NCBI GenBank assembly: GCA_012934845.2
Contig: WNNJ02002654.1
Span: 62,001-126,000 of the forward strand
Reading direction: 5' to 3'
DNA length: 64,000 nt
Source of the DNA: Pomphorhynchus laevis
Taxonomy: Eukaryota; Acanthocephala; Palaeacanthocephala; Echinorhynchida; Pomphorhynchidae
Shown: positions 24,401 to 36,884 of the stretch, piece by piece
How positions within the stretch are numbered: position 1 is the first letter of the stretch
How the letters are laid out: every line of letters starts with the position of its first letter
The notes under the pieces: generated by a model
Database searches by the model: none
Told to the model about the DNA's origin: nothing
The model's input: only the letters and a program-made list of their open reading frames with translations
Position numbers and translations under genes: made by a program

Positions 24401-27400
24401 GCGTACTGCTGTTGGCTTATAGATATGATCAAAGTAGCGTGCATAATAAAAAATAGTCATCAAAATTTCAATAGTAACAATGGTTGCACAGGTACATCAA
24501 CTTAAAATTTAATTTAATATTTAATATGATCATTTTTTGATAAATAAAATTTTTCTACGAAAATTAAATAATTAAATTAATTACATAATTATTTATTTAA
24601 ATTTCGATGATAAATATATAAATTGTTTTACGGAAAAAACTATATTATATCCGGGTTATTGACCCGGATAAGGAAGTCTCTCATTCAATCTAAATGCCAA
24701 TAAAGCAGACGATTCAAGTGATCGTCAGCCAAAATTAAAAGGGCAGAAACGTGAAATGTAGGTATTAGATAAGTAGCTGGTGAGGTCCGCTAATGCCAAA
24801 ATGTAGCGTACTTCTGTTGGTGTATTAATAGTATTAAAGTAGCGTGCAGAATAAAGTCATCAAAATTTCAATAGTAACAATGACTGCACAGGTATGTCTA
24901 CTTAAAATTAGGAAACAAACTATAGATGACTAGTTTGAAAATCGCAATTAATTGCAAAAATATGTAGGTTTTTAAATTGAAGGTAGCATCTTCCTCTGCC
25001 AACGCAGATTTAATTTAAAATCAGAAATGATTTCAATTAAATTTGCAAAATGTAAGACGAAAGTCTCATTCAATCTAAATGCCAATAAAGCAGACGATTC
25101 GAGTGATCGTCAACCAAAATTAAAAGGGCAGAAACGTGAAATGTAGGTATTAGATAAGTAGCTGGTGAGGTCCGCTAATACCAAAATGTAGCGTACTTCT
25201 GTTGGTATTGATAGTATTAAAGTAGCGTGCAGAATAAAGTCATCAAAATTTCAATAGTAGCAATGACTGCACAGGTATGTCTACTTAAAATTAGGAAACA
25301 AACTATAGATGACTAGTTTGAAAATCGTAATAAATTGCAAAAATATGTGGGTTTTCATAATATTGTAATTTTATAATATTTTATAAATATTGTATATTTT
25401 ATTATATTATAATATTGTGAACATAATATTATAGAAAAATATTAGAAAATAAATATACTTATTTATTAAAGGTGTACGCTTATTCAAGGTGTACTTGTAT
25501 TCATTGTTTCGGTTTATATAAATTCAATTGTCATGTTCAAGCCGTGCTTATCTCAAATAACTTTATTATATTTTATAATGGAATATCAGATGTTGTATTT
25601 TATTTTAGAGGCTTAGTATAAAATAAAATATAAATATTTATTTATAAAAACATATTTCCAATTTTAGCGGTAACAAACCACGAGAAAAATCGTCTAAACT
25701 CAATCTAATTGTTTGAGTCCATTTTTTAAAAAACAGTTTTAATTTTAAGTTATTTAAAAATTATAAATTGAATAAAACACAGGGATGGCCGTGTGATAAA
25801 TAAGACGTAATAAAACTAAATAATAAGATATGTTAATAAGCAAGGCTAATAAGACAGGCTTTTACAAATATACACATTTACTTACGAATTTGAAACGCCT
25901 CTTCGCAGATCGATCGTTTTGTTGGAATGCATTTTGTTGTATTGACTTTCCATCTCATGAACATTGGGCAAGTAGCCTTAATTTTCCGCGTGCCATCGAT
26001 AATCATAAATCGGTTGCATGCCAAACTGACAGTTTTTATAGATGATTCCGACAATTTTAGTGCTTAAATGAAGCCTAAGTATTGAATTTATACATAAATA
26101 AAAGTCGTGATTAACATTATTTTGAAAAGTATTGCTGTAGACGTTAGCCTTTGATATCAAAGCTAGGAGTTATTTATTTTAATAAATAATCATACTGCTT
26201 TTAGTATCAAGGGTTCCATGAAACCTTAACGCTAAATGCTTAATTACACAGCTAAGCAATTAATATGAACTGCTTGGATAAAAGTCAATTAAAGTCATAT
26301 GTTTAAAAATATGTAAAGGTGTATTCAAAAAATCTGAATCAGTGCTTACTAATTCAGATTAGTAAGAATCAGTAATCTCTCTATTAGATAAATTTAGATA
26401 AATTTATGTGATCTATTAATTTCTTGAATTAAAGAAATAACAATTATATTATAATTATATATTTCTTTAAAAATTTGATATTATTCTTACTCTTTTATGC
26501 TCATAAAATTTTAATAAATCTTTATATCTAGATGCTAAAGTCAACATTAGTAAACAATTTATGTGATATCACTCAGCTAAAGTCAATATTAATTTATTGA
26601 TACGGTCTAATGTAGCCAAGATAAGGTATATGTAGCTAAGATACGGTCTAATGTAGCTAGCAATAAATTGTATATTTTAGCAACTACGTAATTGTATCTA
26701 ATTGCGAATGGCACTTATGCTGAGCTCCAGACTAAAATGACTTTATGCATTAATTATTTGCAACGAAATACCCTAAAACTCGACAGTAATTGAACGATTA
26801 TCGTGCTAACGATATTGCTATTTCCAATACCTACGTTAAAGTTTCCGGTTTTGTTAATGTTGACTAGCAATCATTCGACTTGTCTGATTTATTGACAATT
26901 AGATTTAATGAAATAATTTCGTCTTACATTCTATCAATCACCTCAGATGAGTCGAGTGATCGTCAGCCAATATTAAAGGACTTAAATGTGAAACGTAGGT
27001 ATTGGATCAGTAGCTGATGAAGTCAACCAATACTTAAATATAGCTTATATATAATATGAAAATTTATACATTTAAAATTTTTAAATTTGATAACTGAATT
27101 CCTTAAAAGATATAATCCAAATATAAACAAATTCTAGATTATTTGATTGAATTTATACTAGATTTTGCAGCAAAATAATGAGAATCTTAACAATTTGAAT
27201 TTAATAATAAAATTTTTATATTTAACGAAATGATTTTTCGTAATGATAAACAACATCAAAATAAGAAATGAAATATATCAATTTAAGATTATGCCTTCGT
27301 TATTCAATAAAAATGACAAAATAGTCATAAATGTTGCGATTGCACAAATTAAGTTGTTTTTATCACATAAACATCTTATTTTCAAATATGGTAAACGGAT

Positions 27401-30400
27401 CATTATAACTAACGTCTAACTAAAACTTATAGCAAGTGCCACTTATGCTGCGTTCTAGACTAAAATGACTTTATGTATTGATTATTTGCAACGAAATTAC
27501 GAGAAACTCGATAGTAATTGACGATTATTGTGTTAACGATAACGTTATTTTCAGCAATTCGATTTCCTGATTAATTGTAATGTAAATTTATTTGAAATTT
27601 CTATTTTTCAAGTTCTTTTCGAATAATTTTAAAGTTAAATAATCTCAAAGATCATTTTGTATTTTCATTTAGTTTCTACGTGATCAGTTTCATTCATATT
27701 TGATATGACCAAATGTATGCTCAATTGGGTTGAACAATTCGATTTCTAGACTAGACGTTATTTACATTATGTATTTGATGTTTTATTTTAATTATATGTC
27801 TACCCTGTCGACTTTATAGTCAGTGCTAAATGTTAGTTTACAATGTTAGTTTCATAAGTAATTATTAGAACAAATTATAATTTTGATGAATGAGATAGTA
27901 ATGTGCATAATAATCAGTAAATCAATGAAACGAAATTGTATTTTTGTAATTTGAATTATAAAAGCCGACAACTGAATTTCAAAAGAAAATATTACAGCGA
28001 AATACCGAAAAAATCGACAGTAATTGAACGATTATTATAGCAACCGCGTAATAGCATCTACCATTTATTTAAATTATTAACAATGTTGGAAATCTAAACT
28101 ACGATTTATATATATAATTTATAATGGTTAGAGTTATGGGGCATTAAATACAGGGACATAACTTAATTTGGTTGATATTTTTTATGGAAATCAATAAATT
28201 ACGAAAGTAAAATATATCAAAATTTCATAACAATCAAATTTTCTTATTGTACAGGGCGTTTAAACATAGAAAGAAAATAAGTTTTCGACTATTACAATAG
28301 TCCTTTTCAAGTGTTATGCTTTAAGTGGTATGTTTTCAAGTATTAAAGGAAAGGACTATTGCAATACTCGAACATTTGTGAGAAATAATCTTTAATCTAT
28401 CTTATCTCAATGTTTAAACGTTCTGTACAATATAAAAGCACATCGAGTGTATCATTGAACAATAGTTATTATATTAAAATAAATAAATTAGTATCGAAAT
28501 ATTTTATAATACTAATATATTTATTAGTTGTAATTTACATTATTTTTATCAATAGCAAGTTTGAATTTTTAAAATTTTTGAATTCTAAATTTTAGAATTC
28601 ATAAATGAGGTGATTGTATGAATTAAGTTGATTTTAACGGATCACTAAAACTAACGTCTAACTAAAACTATTAACAATTTTCACCTTTCCTGATTTCTAG
28701 ACTACAATGACTTTATGAATTGATTATTGATTTATTTAGACTTTATGTATTGATTATTTGCAGCGAAATAACGAGAAAATCGACAGCAATTGAACGATTA
28801 TTGTGTTAACGATAGTGCTATTTTCAGCAATTCGATTTCGCGATTAGTTGTAATGTAAAACACAATTGTAATGTTTTTGGCCTCGCCGCTATGTTGGGTC
28901 GATGAATAGAGACCGAAACCTGATAACATAGCAGTTCTCCTGATCACCCATATTCCTTATTCTTATACATCGTCTATTATTTATTATTCAATTCATAATA
29001 ATTGACCTTTTTAAAATTTCAATTTTAAATTTTAATTTGATATAAATATAAATTGTATAAAATCATTATCCAATTATTTATTATTTATCTTTATTTATAA
29101 AAAATATAGTTAAATAATTAACAATACATATAGTCAGTTATCTGATATGATTTATTTAAATTATTCGATTCGTAAGTTCTTATTTATTCGCAAGTTCTCA
29201 AATAATTGTTTATTAAACTTGTTAATGTCAATAAAATGAGCTTTTTATATCTTTATATAAAAATGTTATCCATTAGTTTGGTTCCATTCTGATTTTATTT
29301 GCTAAAGCGCATCTTCAATTCTTTAATTCATTTGATCTTTGTGTAGATTAATCTGATTACGAACCAGATTTATTCGCTCTTTGGTATAGTGGACTCAATG
29401 ACTTTATCTTGACTTAATTAGTGAAATTTAATACAACATTAGTTTAAGAAAATAAAATATTTATCGTTCTATAATATATAAAATTATATATTATAAATTT
29501 TAATAAACTAACAAGTAGATATTTCAGTTAGTATTATTTTCAGTAACCTTCAATTTGAAGGTTACTTCCTAATTTTAACTGTGCGGTCATTATTACGATT
29601 GAAATTGTGATTACTGCTTTTTATTCTGCACGTTGCGTAAATTTTATATTTTTTAAGTTAACAGCAGTGCCCTAAATCTCAGCATTAGTAAATCTTATCA
29701 GCTACTGATCCAATACTTACTAATCACGTTTCGGTTTTGTTAATGCTGATTGATAATAATTTAATTCGTTTGATGTATGCAGACTAGTCTTCAATATTGT
29801 CAATACAGCAGACAAGTCGAATGATCTTCAGCCAATATTAAAATGACCGAAAGGTGAAAGTAGGGTATTGGATCAGTAGCTGATGATGTCCATCAATACT
29901 GAAATGTAGCGTACTGCTGTTGGCTTATAGATATGATTTTTTGTTGGCTTAACAATATAAAATTTATCGAACGTACAGAATAAAAATTGTCATCAAAATT
30001 TCAATTAATAATAATTATAATTGAGATTAATAATTATTAATCAATTGTTAATTAATTAATAATTGATTAATAATTATTAATCTTAATTATAATTAATTAA
30101 TAATTGAGATTAATAATAATCTCAATTATAATATTTTATTGAGACTAAATATTATTAATATCTAATCTATTATACAATCTATTTATAAAATATATTTATA
30201 CAATATATAACAAAATAGCGATATTGTTACTAAATATCATTGAGACTAATTTTTCTGCTAGTGTGTTGTATTGACTAAAGTATTTTAGAAAGATGCTGCA
30301 TACCTGGAGGTACTAAGAGTTGCCGTTTGCATGTAATATAATCCTCATCAATGCCATTTGGACAATCGACAACTCCATCACACACTTGACTTGCAGCAAT

Positions 30401-33400
30401 GCAAATGTAGTCATCACAAAGAAAGTCATCATCTGTGCATATAATTTCGTAGCTTTTATTTAAAGGAATGTTTTCACCTATAACCAGGAAATTTAAAGAT
30501 ATTATAGTCAGCAAGCAATATGCAATTCTGCAAATTATATTTATAATGATTAAAGTAATTATATATCAATATAATTACATTTTGAAAATAATTACATTTT
30601 GAAAATATATAATTATAATATTGCAAATATATAAATGCATTTACATAAAGTAAAATCATGGTATATATATTTAACTCATGTATAAAATATAACATTTCCT
30701 TTTTGAGGACTAACGTTTCTTTTTTAATCGACTCGTAATAATCCAAAAATTGGTATTCTTATATTTTCACTATTTCGAGGAAATATCGTTAATAACGATT
30801 AAATATGTTACCGTTAAAATTTTATATTTTTAATTTTTTCGATATAGTTATTTAGTGTAATATTATTTATAATGAAATAAACTTCACTTTTGATTTAAGA
30901 ATATATTGAATTTGTAATTATAACATTTGCGATTATAATATCTCATTTTATACACAATAATCATTTTTATTTATGTACGGGAATACCTCATTTTGTTTTT
31001 GTTGACGACGTGCATGACCAAGTTGACGGATTTGCTTACGATGGAGAGTTTAATAGCACTCTCTTTATATTTGAGCGGGTATATACAATAAAAATTCAGA
31101 CACTGACTGTCATAAGTGCTCTTTCTGTAAACCGAGAAGCACATATGAAAGTATCATCTACACTTTGAATGTAAAATGACATTTTATTTTTGTCTCATGA
31201 AAAAATTTTTCTTCCCAACATGTTTTTAATATTTTTCTTATGATGGTCACTGTCTGAATTTTCTAGTATATGCCCACTCAAATACAAAGAGAGTGTTATC
31301 AAATCGCTACGACACCGCGCCTATCGTATTTGCACTAACTGGAATGAATTACATAAGGAAGAAGAATGAATTAGACAAATTTTTGTCAATAATAACTATA
31401 TATTTAAATTTGTTGATAGAATGATTAGGAACTTTATAGAAACTACGAACCAAAGTGTGCGACATCAGCATACAAATACCAATGGAATAATAGTGTATTA
31501 TTGTGGCCAATACACATCTGCATCCCGTTTGCAAGAAAATAAATTACGTTATATAATGAAGAAAAAAGTTACATCAAAAAAACAGTAAAATTGAGAATAT
31601 ATATAGTTATTATAGAAAGGAAAAAGAAGAAAATATCCTTATTTGATTAAAATTCTATATTTCGATAGCTCCTGCTATCATCATCAGGATTACAAAAATG
31701 TTTCACACCATTTTTATTACACTATTACACCATTTCACTCCCCCTACTCTTTCTAAGCTCTTAGAACGCCTCATCTTAATACAGATCAACGTTTATCTTT
31801 CTTCCTTTAATATGTACAAATAACAATATTATATCGATTTAAATTGTATCAATTTTTATAATTGAATTAATTGTATTTTTACGCCATTATCTAATAAAAT
31901 TAAAAAATAAAATTAAAAAATTTATAAAATTTAAAAATTAGTATTTTTACGTCGGCATAATAAAATTAAAAAATGCAACATTGTACATTTTATAGAAAGT
32001 TAACATAAAGTTACATAAACTACATAAAAAATTTTTTTAATTACAGAATTAATTGTTCCATTAATTTACTTTTACTTTATTTAGTTTTAGTTTATTTCAC
32101 ATTTATTTTATTTCAATAAAAATAATTTTACATTTCTTAAGCTTTTTAAAATTATTTAAAATCCTTAATTTAAATTGTCTATAAGGCACACAACCAAATA
32201 ATTTTTGACTATCAAAGTTCACGTTGGTACTAAATATTAATATTTTCTAAACACAAATACCTTTAAGTTGTGCTTCACAAGCTGCATTCGTCTCATCTAG
32301 TCCAAAAACGCAATCGATCTTACCGTCACAAACTTTTTCTCTCGTTATACAAGTTAAGCTGTCACAAAAGAAATCAGAAGAGCTGCATTCTGGATTCACG
32401 CTTACTAAATAATTCGCATAGTAATATATTTGTACTAATTTATGTCTAAAATTTAGTTTATTTTACACTAAAATTTAATAAAATTAATTTTGTAATTTTC
32501 CGGACAGCCTAAAATATATAATGACCTCAACGAGTCATTTGCTGTTAGGATCGATGTAGTGCACAAGCTACCAGATATATGCCATAACTAAACACTATCC
32601 CAAATAATTATTGATTCGTGTACAATTATTTCTGTAAATTTTTCCAAAAAAAATTTCCAATTTTTTCTGTAAAAATATTGGAAATTAATTTATAAATTTA
32701 TTAATTAATAAATTTATAATTAAAAAATAAAATTAATAGTAATATAAATAATGAAAATAAAGAAATTAATCCAAATTATCAAATTTAGACAAAAAACTGC
32801 TGCTACAGTATGAACGAATAGATATATATACATAAATATATCGAATATTTTATGAACGAATAGAAATTTAAAGGAAAAATTTTAAATCTGAATATGTCGA
32901 ATATTTAAATCTCGATATGCCGAGATTAAGACAGCAAAACATAATTCTTTGAACGCAATTCATCAATTGCATTCAGTGTGTATCAAGATGTGTATCTAAG
33001 CACTAAAACGTGTATCAAAACATTACATTATGTTGATGCTTTGTGTATTAAGACGTCAATTTTTAGATTCATAAATTGTCTTATGTGCTATAAATATTTT
33101 CTTAGTAGTTTATGGATTCTGAATATATATCTCGATTTACTAGCAATACATAACATTTTATATGATTGCCTATCAACTGATACCATTACGACAATCACGT
33201 TCTTGTTAAGTTATAATCATTTCAAGCTTAGTAGACTCTGGTATATTCTCAATGAGGTAAAATTAGATCATATCTTGGTATTAAATTGATGGCATACAAT
33301 TCTCCGCAAAATGATTGTAATATCATCTATTATCATTAATTCAATTAGTTTAACTTTATACTTACCTTCAAACGCTTCGTAATTTTGATTTCAGCAATCA

Positions 33401-33834
33401 AATTAATTAAACTATTAAATTCGATATATAAAAGTAAGTATTTATATATTATTTAATATCTAATAAATATTATTATTTAATATTTATATATTACATGGAA
33501 TTACACCGAATTTTATATCAACAGCATATGCTCTTAGTCAAAGAAATAAAAAATACGAGTAGACATATAAAATTGAATTATGGCTGCATTATTAAGCAAG
33601 GATGCAGCCATACTCGAAATACGATATTCAAAATTTGAGGATTAAAAATTCCAGCAAAATCTAAAATGTGCCATCTACGTTTTTGTAAATTCAAATTGAT
33701 TTTTCAAAGAATGTTTTTAAAAACTGACCGATTTATGGTATTTGCTAGTAGAGAAATTCCTTACCTGTTAGTGAATAAGCGATTATCATTTTGATTAGCT
33801 CAGCGTATAATATCAGAATTCCGTCAAAATCCAT
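21449..33834 (-). CDS. Secreted LDL-receptor class A domain protein (at least four exons)
   Basis: Exons, in minus-strand order: 33765-33834 (starts MDFDGILILYAELIKM, a signal-peptide-like hydrophobic run, phase 1 out), 32261-32404 (LDLa domain 1, phase 1), 30304-30477 (LDLa domain 2, phase 1) and 22055-22434 (126 codons, phase 0). A possible exon at 21449-21520 (ending ISCDFSYFTE) needs one more exon before it. All junctions keep frame and use GT..AG. LDLa 2 reads FLCDDYIC...CDGVVDCPNGIDED with six cysteines and the calcium-binding acidic cluster; LDLa 1 has CDGKIDC. The fourth exon is cysteine-containing (YSCVASHKC, WIWCSNKE) and unrecognised. Signal peptide plus tandem LDLa plus a cysteine module resembles the N-terminus of insect modular serine proteases (ModSP). 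No protease domain was found, so that remains a guess. Confidence 0.75.
23860..23912 (+). ncRNA. Type I hammerhead fold, family 1 copy A (eroded)
   Basis: Core CTGATTA at 23869-23875; the GAAA box reads AAAA; TGTAGCGTA is kept. Stem I is weakened. Confidence 0.5.
24364..24416 (+). ncRNA. Type I hammerhead fold, family 1 copy B
   Basis: Stem I CAGTAG (24366-24371) pairs with CTGCTG (24406-24411). The core is CTGATAA (24372-24378; the G8 position is A). GAAA is at 24393-24396. Stem III with loop TAG is TGTAGCG (24397-24403), and the cleavage doublet TA is at 24404-24405. Only G8 is off consensus. Confidence 0.65.
24768..24822 (+). ncRNA. Type I hammerhead fold, family 1 copy C (eroded)
   Basis: Core CTGGTGA (24777-24783). 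Stem II GGT/GCC pairs across an 8-base loop. The GAAA box reads AAAA; TGTAGCGTA is kept. Confidence 0.5.
25153..25207 (+). ncRNA. Type I hammerhead fold, family 1 copy D (eroded)
   Basis: Core CTGGTGA (25162-25168) with a perfect stem II GGT/ACC; the GAAA box reads AAAA. It lies exactly 385 bases after copy C. Confidence 0.5.
26700..26830 (+). repeat. Dispersed intron repeat, copy 1
   Basis: Shares blocks such as TTATGCTGAGCTCCAGACTA, GACTTTATG, GCAACGAAATA and ATTGAACGATTAT with copies at about 27410-27600, 27985-28055 and 28645-28860. The family was not identified. Confidence 0.6.
27004..27056 (+). ncRNA. Type I hammerhead fold, family 1 copy E (isolated, eroded)
   Basis: The core CTGATGA (27014-27020) is perfect. 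The GAAA box reads TAAA, and stem III and the second strand of stem I have decayed. An inverted partial unit lies just upstream (about 26835-26935), head to head. Confidence 0.5.
27410..27600 (+). repeat. Dispersed intron repeat, copy 2
   Basis: Starts near CTAACGTCTAACTAAAACTT and runs through TTGCAACGAAAT to CAGCAATTCGATTTC. It is the longest match to copy 4. Confidence 0.6.
27985..28055 (+). repeat. Dispersed intron repeat, copy 3 (partial)
   Basis: Only the central block with CAGCGAAATACCG, TCGACAGTAATTGAACGATT is present. Confidence 0.55.
28645..28860 (+). repeat. Dispersed intron repeat, copy 4
   Basis: Near-complete relative of copy 2, with a short internal duplication of GACTTTATG...TTGATTATT. 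Confidence 0.6.
28868..29165 (+). repeat. PLE-associated dispersed repeat (GCTATGTT family)
   Basis: One of at least seven copies in the window. Conserved parts are GCCGCTATGTTGGGTCGA, GAAACCTGATAACATAGCAG, then CTTATTC, then a distal AGTCAGTTATCTGATATGAT. CTGCTATGTT and AACATAGCAG pair as a 10-bp hairpin in the better copies. Confidence 0.65.
29560..29985 (+). repeat. Family 1 units, head to head pair
   Basis: A minus-strand unit (about 29560-29780) faces a plus-strand unit (about 29800-29985) of the 385-bp hammerhead repeat. Confidence 0.65.
29871..29924 (+). ncRNA. Type I hammerhead fold, family 1 copy F (core intact)
   Basis: Stem I is CAGTAG (29874-29879) paired with CTGCTG (29914-29919), six pairs including one G-U. 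The core CTGATGA (29880-29886) is perfect. The stem II loop spans 29887-29900. GAAA (29901-29904) is perfect. Stem III is 29905-29911 and the cleavage doublet TA is 29912-29913. All catalytic bases are present. The weak point is stem II, where the closing pair is T-T and only two pairs remain. Confidence 0.7.
31048..31312. repeat. Foldback/MITE-like inverted repeat
   Basis: Arms of about 70 bases: 31048-31115 (GCACTCTCTTT...) and its inverted match 31239-31312 (AAAGAGAGTGTTAT...). The spacer is about 125 bases. It lies in LDLa intron 2 and has no coding content. Confidence 0.7.
31650..31697 (-). ncRNA. Minimal hammerhead-like motif, isolated PLE terminal piece
   Basis: Minus strand: CTGATGA (31681-31687), stem II GATAGC-AGGA-GCTATC, GAAA (31660-31663). 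It has the same layout as the motif at 17182, including the extra T before stem II. A short L2-like RT scrap (TLSKLLERL) follows at about 31738-31805 on the plus strand. Confidence 0.45.
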
Positions 33835-33839
33835 AGGAT

Positions 33840-36800
33840 TTCAAATTTCACTAGAAATAAACAATTGTCATTTTTAAAATGTGTGAAAAATACTTAGTTT
33901 AAAAATACTTTTGATAAATTAAACATCAAAATTACATGTCAAGAGTAAGCTCAAAAGTAGCTAGGTCTAAGGCTCATTTGCAAATCGATTGAATTTTATC
34001 TATTACCATCGACAATCAATACATACAATTAGTTATATTATCATATCACCATATGCTTGAATTCACGATAGACGACAAGTAATTTCGACATTTGTAATAT
34101 TTTTGTGGATATATTTTAGCCTTAAAAATATAATTTTGTTCAATTGAATGATTTCAATACACAGTTAATAGTACATTAAGGATTCTCTGCGCATATACTA
34201 ATAATTATGGAAATATGCATTTTCAGCATGCAACATTAAGTATAATGACATCTTTTGAAAACTTCGCACTGGTGAAAATATTACATTAATCCCTTTTAGA
34301 ATGGTAGCTAACCAACAGTGCGTATTTGTATGTCTATTCGTATTTCACATAATATGGCATTGGATTTACAAGTATGTAGTTTAAGAATTCTACTTATCAA
34401 TAAATATTTAACTGCAAAATTCAAGGTTTTTCGAATACGACGTTCTGTGACCTGGTCTAAAATGTAAATATTGCAATTTTAATTTTATAAAATATAATTA
34501 ATTGTAGATTAATCAATTAATTTAATATTTTATTTACTAATTTAATTTATAAATTAGTAAATAAAATTTTAAATATTTGCAATTTTACATTTGATTTCAA
34601 ATGTTAAAAAATTGTTGTTGATTTAATAACATTTTAAACATTGTCTTTAGAAATCTCAATCTGGCAATAAATTGAAATTCAAGATGATGCTTAAATAATC
34701 CTGAATTCGCTAAATTCAAAATTTTATTCAAAGTTTAATTACAAGATTGACGCTTGTTGTTTCAACATTATCAAACTTTAATTCATTTATACTTGATTAC
34801 TTACTGCATGAGTTACATTATAAGACAAGTTCCTTTTTCACTACTTTCAAACGATCCTCTTCGAAACTCATCTCATTTTAATCTATTTTTTAGAAACATC
34901 CTAATTTGCTCTATCGAAACAGAGAAAAATGGAGATTGATCACATTTAAACTCAATTCATCTATAGAGTGAATTGTCATGTTCACTCATTGATTATCAAA
35001 CTAGTGTAGCTCAACAAATTTGGCTAGAAGATTATGAAATTAAATATGAGCAAAATCATTACAAATCATATTTTTAAATATTTTTATCTCTGTTCGATAA
35101 ATTTGCTTGACTCCTTTTACATAGAAAATCTGCCTGATTTATGAAATTCTAATATTTAATTAAATAATTTTGATTTTTTGGCTATTATGTGTGATATGTC
35201 GTTCAATGTGTGATATAAAAATTTAATTATTGTATAATATAATAAATCGTTCAATACTTGAGTTTTATTCTCAAGCAATAAATGTGCAGATAATATTTTA
35301 TACTCAAATAACAAATTTATAATAAAAGGCTATCGTCAACTATATTTTAAGTAAAAAGTCAGATTCCCAATTCGATGAAAGTAAGTATATGATATAGAAA
35401 TCACAACGATGTAACTGTTTGTAATTTTTAAACAACAACATTTAAATTAAAAATTTTAAACTCAAATATGACTGATTTCAAATTAATAAAAACTAAGGTG
35501 TTTGTAATTTTGGGCTAATTTTTGAATCCTACTTTAGTTAAAATAAATATTTTAATAAATTGTATATTTATTTCCCTTACACTTAGGTAATAGTTTATTA
35601 TCGCAGTTTATTCTTATTTCATTTTTCGCGAGCAATAATTGTTTATACTGCACACATTCTTTTATGAGGGTTTACATTACCTTCTTTTATAAAACTATCT
35701 ATCACAATAATCACATCGTATACAATAAATATAATTTGTATATAAATGTAAATATTTTGTGAATATTAAATATTAATTATCAGTTTTAATTTGTAAAACT
35801 ACCTAGCGTACAGAGAACTTCGTTAAATATTATGGTTTGTAAAACTTTAAATAGAAACCAAACTCGCTTATATTACATATCATATTGTATTTATTGAAAA
35901 ATTATATTCTATTAGGTATACACTTACAAAAATTATGTCGCTATTTCAAAGAAGTTGTGGCATTTGGGAATAAGATCAAATTTGCATATTGCATCTTCTT
36001 GTGCGATGTAAATTATGGAGTTTCAAGTTCCAGTAGCTATTCTTAAGTTTAGCTAATATAAATTCTTAATGCCGCTACATTTTTAGGAAACATATTTTAA
36101 AAATGTAACGTGCAAATCTTGAGCTACACGATATTATCGCTGAAATGTTTATTGCGCAATAGTAAAAATCAATTGTTGATTACCTGGATGTACATTTAAA
36201 TATCACAGATTCGTTGTGATTACTTAACAACTTAGGATGTTATGATTTGCAAGCAATAACAATTAATATTTAAATATTTTATAATGTGGAGTGCTTTAAA
36301 TTGAAATAAATAATTAAATAATAAGAAGTTATTTCAAATTTTCGAATTGCATATTTTTGATTGTAGATGCTCATTTTAAATATTATATAATTGATTATGA
36401 TAAAAATTATAATTCAGATAATTGGAGCTTTAGTATATAATTTGTACACTAAAATATCAATAAAAAATGATTTATGAGAATATGAATGACGAATAAATAC
36501 ATATTTATGGTACTTGATTATTATTTAATTAAATTACTATTACATTACTAAACTAAGTAGGTCTATCAACAAATCGACTTTTTTGATTTACCAAAACATA
36601 TAAAGGTTTCTACTTATAAATACTGTCCACGGAAATTTTTTAGATGCGAAATGTATAACCATGCCATTTAATGACATAAATAAATGACAAGAAGAATAAA
36701 ATATTTATATTTGCAGATAGACATATTTTGCAAATCACACTCGAATTTATATATTAACATTTTACATGCTGAATGAATACGATGAAAAACTAGAGGTTTT

Positions 36801-36880
36801 GTTAAATAATAATATAACTGCTAAAAATGTTTAGAAATTAAAACACGCAAAAAACGCAAATTAAATCAATTGTTTATTCC
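33840..36880. other. AT-rich stretch upstream of the LDLa gene
   Basis: No gene, mobile element or strong repeat was recognised. The promoter of the minus-strand LDLa gene should lie in its left part, but no clear TATA/initiator could be chosen in such AT-rich DNA. Confidence 0.4.
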
Positions 36881-36884
36881 AGTC

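Larger units (their letters stand above)
23530..25370 (+). repeat. About 385-bp tandem repeats carrying a hammerhead fold (family 1 array)
   Basis: Four direct units. The ribozyme core positions are 23869, 24372, 24777 and 25162, giving spacings of 503, 405 and 385. The last two units are the most alike. Each unit has the landmarks GCAGACGA..., CGAAACGTGAAA, GTAGCTGATGAGGTCC (with variants), TGTAGCGTA and GTAGCGTGCAGAATAAA. The array lies in intron 3 of the LDLa gene, antisense to it. Unit size and tandem layout match animal retrozymes. Confidence 0.8.

Noticed and set aside
23690-25140. A second hammerhead-like half (GGACC-GAAA-CGTGAAACG-TA) upstream of each family 1 fold
   Set aside because: GACC/GGTC can pair in a stem-II-open arrangement, but stem I does not form. 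The alternative upstream core reads CAGACGA, not CTGACGA. I keep only the downstream type I fold.
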